Source: CAZNRY01 sp964575675 (GTDB taxonomy: Bacteria; Eisenbacteria; RBG-16-71-46; CAIMUX01; VGJL01). From it: a DNA stretch of 7,492 bases. Each line of letters begins with the position of its first letter. The first letter of the stretch is position 1. Positions 5,666-7,492 of this stretch are shown here, piece after piece. The DNA is taken from assembly GCA_964575675.1 (NCBI GenBank), contig CAZNRY010000181.1:1-7492 (forward strand), written 5' to 3'. The notes beneath the pieces were generated by a model. The model was given only the letters and a program-made list of their open reading frames with translations, was not told where the DNA came from and did not search any database. The translations under genes and the position numbers were made by a program.

Positions 5666-6647
5666 CCGAGGCCGTACCCTTCTCGCCCGGTTCCATTCCT
5701 TGGGGGATGTCGCCCTCACGACGGGGATCGCTTGCCTCCTCGCACGGCGGGGGGAACGCGTGGAGGTGGCGACGGCGCGGCGGCTTCATCCTCTCTTCGA
5801 GGGACTGCCGATCGGTTCTCTCTGGGATCCGGAAACGATGCGGACCTCGGGGCAATTCGACCGGGTGATCGATCTGCAGAACAACGTCACCTCCCGGCGC
5901 ATGCTCGGGGGTCTAGGTCCAGCCCGCCGCTATCAAAGCCGCTCGTTGGAACGACGGTGGATGGTCGCTTGGGGAACCCGGGCCCCTCGGCCGAGGATCC
6001 CGCACGTGGTGGAGCGTTACGCGGAGGCGGCGGACTGCGGCGGCGAGGCGCTTGCCGAACTGCGGCCGCGGCTCGTTGTCACCGAGGAGGACGCGTCCGC
6101 CGGCGCGAGGTTCCGCTTCGCCTGGGAGGCTTCGGCCGATTCCTGTGTGGGACTGGTCGATGGCGCCTCACGTAGAATGAAACGGTGGCCTGAAGCGCGC
6201 TTCGCCGAGCTTGCCCGGGATCTCGGAGCGCGCGGAATACGGACGCTCCGCTTCGTTGATCCGTCAGACGGGGCGGGAGCGGGGCGGGGCGTCGAGGAAG
6301 GGGAAGCGGTCACCGGGGACGGCGGCCTCGTGGTCCGGGCCTCGCTCCGGCCGCTCAAGGCGCTGCTGGGGCGCTGCCGGGCCGTGGTCACGAACGATTC
6401 AGGGGTCATGCACGTCGCGGTCGGTTTGGGCATTCCGGTCGTGGCGCTCTTCGGCGCGACGGTTCTGGATTTCGGGTTTGGGCCGGTCGGCGGGTTGGAC
6501 CTCGTCCTTCAGCGGGACTTGCCCTGCAGGCCGTGCGGGGTCCACGGCGCGCGGTCGTGTTGGATGGGACATGGCCGCTGCATGCAGGAGATCGCATCGG
6601 ATGAGGTCTTGCACTCCGTCCTGGCGATCATGGAGGTGAACGGATGA
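5616..6647 (+). CDS. Glycosyltransferase family 9 (heptosyltransferase-like) protein
   Basis: Probable ADP-heptose:LPS heptosyltransferase that extends the inner core on the cytoplasmic face of the inner membrane. 343 aa, GT-B fold of family GT9 (WaaC/WaaF type). Seen: RTLLARFHSLGD (20-31) with the family's catalytic Asp (D31), FDRVIDLQNN (81-90), the donor-binding MKRWPEARFAELA (188-200), TNDSGVMHVAVGLG (259-272) and PVVALFGAT (274-282). Near the C-terminus are four Cys (C304, C307, C315, C322), a cluster common in GT9 proteins. The region 215-235 is a low-complexity Gly/Asp insert. The start is uncertain: GTG 5616 lies 50 bases inside the previous gene with no Shine-Dalgarno nearby (GGAGGA is 19 bases away), but no other ordinary start precedes the SLGD motif. 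WaaC versus WaaF, or another sugar, cannot be decided. It ends in an ATGA overlap with the MgtC-like gene. Confidence 0.88.
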   Translation: MTGSISRRSSSVTTAGSRGRTLLARFHSLGDVALTTGIACLLARRGERVEVATARRLHPLFEGLPIGSLWDPETMRTSGQFDRVIDLQNNVTSRRMLGGLGPARRYQSRSLERRWMVAWGTRAPRPRIPHVVERYAEAADCGGEALAELRPRLVVTEEDASAGARFRFAWEASADSCVGLVDGASRRMKRWPEARFAELARDLGARGIRTLRFVDPSDGAGAGRGVEEGEAVTGDGGLVVRASLRPLKALLGRCRAVVTNDSGVMHVAVGLGIPVVALFGATVLDFGFGPVGGLDLVLQRDLPCRPCGVHGARSCWMGHGRCMQEIASDEVLHSVLAIMEVNG

Positions 6648-7303
6648 ACTTGGAAGTCGGCCAAACGGTCTCGCGGATGGGGCTCTCGTTGCTCCTGGCC
6701 ATGCCGATCGGCTGGGAACGGGAGCTCTCGCACAAAGCTGCCGGGCTTCGCACGCATCTGCTGGTGAGCCTCGGGTGTTGCCTCTTCATGCTGGTCAGCC
6801 TCGAGGTTGCCGCCGCGGCGGGGGTCGGACACTCCGATCCGGCGCGGATCGCGGCGCAGATCGTCACGGGGATCGGGTTCCTCGGGGGCGGGGCGATCCT
6901 TCGCTCCGGCGGTGCGGTGCGCGGGTTGACGACGGCGGCCTCGATATGGAGCGTTGCGGCCATCGGGATGGCTTGCGGCGCCGGCTTCTACGTCGGCGCG
7001 GCGGCGGGCGCCGTCGGCACTTTCATCGTCCTGACGACCGTCTCGAGTTGGGAGCGGCGTTTCCTTGGGGAGAGGAAACGGACCACGCTGCGCATTCGCG
7101 TCAAGAGCGATGAGGCGGCGCGGCGTGCCCATGAGGTGATCGACGGACTCGGAATGCGGTCCGATCGGACGTCGGTCGAATCGTTGGGGGAGGAGCGAGT
7201 TCTCGTCGTCTCGGGACTCTTCCAGATGCGGGCCGTTGCGACGGCGTTTCAAGAACTCGCGGAAGATTCCGACGTGCTGGCCGTCGAGCGGCGGGAGGAT
7301 TAG
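6644..7303 (+). CDS. MgtC/SapB family membrane protein
   Basis: Inner-membrane protein of the MgtC/SapB family, 219 aa, similar in length to MgtC (about 230). The N-terminal membrane domain has four predicted hydrophobic segments (about 10-24, 37-60, 71-88 and 103-131). It shows the family signatures GWERELSHKAAGLRTH (23-38), DPARIAAQIVTGIGFLGGGAIL (65-86) and VRGLTTAASIWSVAAIG (92-108). Residues 147-219 form a soluble C-terminal domain with an alternating strand-helix pattern, as in ACT-like MgtC tails. Known members have been linked to growth in low magnesium, inhibition of F-ATPase and intramacrophage survival, but most environmental homologues are uncharacterised, so no specific role is assigned. 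The start ATG overlaps the upstream stop (6644-6647) and has an excellent GGAGGT at 6632-6637, six bases away. No terminator is visible after it. Confidence 0.92.
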   Translation: MNLEVGQTVSRMGLSLLLAMPIGWERELSHKAAGLRTHLLVSLGCCLFMLVSLEVAAAAGVGHSDPARIAAQIVTGIGFLGGGAILRSGGAVRGLTTAASIWSVAAIGMACGAGFYVGAAAGAVGTFIVLTTVSSWERRFLGERKRTTLRIRVKSDEAARRAHEVIDGLGMRSDRTSVESLGEERVLVVSGLFQMRAVATAFQELAEDSDVLAVERRED

Positions 7304-7339
7304 ACGGGTGTGCGGGGAGCTGAAGGAGGGGGGCGCGGC

Positions 7340-7492
7340 ATGACCGATCCCGACGCGGGCCTCCTCACGGGGAGGGTGCGCACGCTTCGCCCGGAGGTGG
7401 TTGCAAAGATCGGCGCTGGCGAGGTGAATCCTCGTCCCGCGTCGGGCGCGAAGGAGTTGATCGGGAACACGCTTGATGGCGGCGCCGGCTGG
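7340..7492 (+). CDS. mutL: DNA mismatch repair protein MutL, N-terminal fragment (3' partial)
   Basis: The first 51 codons of a MutL-like GHKL ATPase that runs off the window. The ATG at 7340 follows GGAGG (7325-7329) by 10 bases. The pattern VRTLRPEVVAKIGAGEV (13-29), then RPAS, AKEL and NTLDGGA, aligns without gaps to the MutL N-terminus ([26 protein letters not shown] in E. coli). MutL couples mismatch recognition by MutS to downstream excision. The E of KEL (ATPase base, E29 in E. coli) and the N of the next motif (metal-binding N33), with the following Asp, are kept. Nearly invariant positions are changed: IAAGEV to IGAGEV, VVER to VNPR, SVVKEL to SGAKEL, LVEN to LIGN, DAGA to DGGA. Whether the full protein is functional cannot be judged. 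mutS is not in view. Confidence 0.8.
   Translation, partial: MTDPDAGLLTGRVRTLRPEVVAKIGAGEVNPRPASGAKELIGNTLDGGAGW

Noticed and set aside
4184..5719. Long antisense open frame opposite nadB (511 codons)
   Set aside because: Basic, low-complexity translation with no domain signature; the plus strand encodes a complete L-aspartate oxidase with all active-site residues.
7304..7339. Terminator or promoter between the MgtC-like gene and mutL
   Set aside because: The 36 bases hold only a purine-rich ribosome binding site; no stem with T-run and no -10 or -35 boxes.

Overview
This is a GC-rich (about two-thirds G+C by eye), densely coding stretch of bacterial chromosome from a Gram-negative organism that makes lipid A and Kdo-containing LPS. 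There are no mobile elements, tRNAs, rRNAs or CRISPR repeats, and no selfish or defence module. It is mostly housekeeping, with a few small puzzles. The taxon cannot be fixed from the sequence. A Minf_1886-family protein, an Asp-rich lipoprotein and the high GC would suit an uncultured lineage of the FCB or PVC type (for example an Eisenbacteria-like group); this is a low-confidence inference.

Left block (3-2946, + strand): a lipid A / inner-core operon. It holds a DUF374 lysophospholipid-acyltransferase-like protein cut by the window edge, then waaA (Kdo transferase), then lpxK (lipid A 4'-kinase). Both junctions are four-base ATGA overlaps, so the three genes are probably translationally coupled. 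The acyltransferase is a candidate for the lipid A secondary acyltransferase of this organism.

Centre (2947-3697): a convergent gap of 48 bp, a minus-strand lipoprotein gene of unknown function (2995-3567), and a divergent 130-bp control region. This region holds a good sigma70-type promoter for nadB (TTGCCC, 17 bp, TATACT). It also holds a six-codon leader ORF ending six bases before the nadB ATG, and a small hairpin touching the lipoprotein's Shine-Dalgarno sequence.

Right block (3698-7492, + strand): nadB (L-aspartate oxidase, NAD synthesis), a Minf_1886-family small protein, a GT9 heptosyltransferase-like enzyme, an MgtC/SapB-type membrane protein, and the first 51 codons of a mutL-like gene that runs off the window. 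The first four are close-packed or overlapping and probably form one transcript from the nadB promoter. mutL follows after 36 bp with its own ribosome binding site. The block mixes cofactor synthesis, LPS core assembly, a membrane protein and mismatch repair, so it is probably an operon of convenience rather than one pathway.

Items most worth a second look are the nadB leader ORF, the unusual substitutions in the MutL ATPase motif, the orphan lipoprotein, the Minf_1886 protein, and the apparent abundance of GATC.
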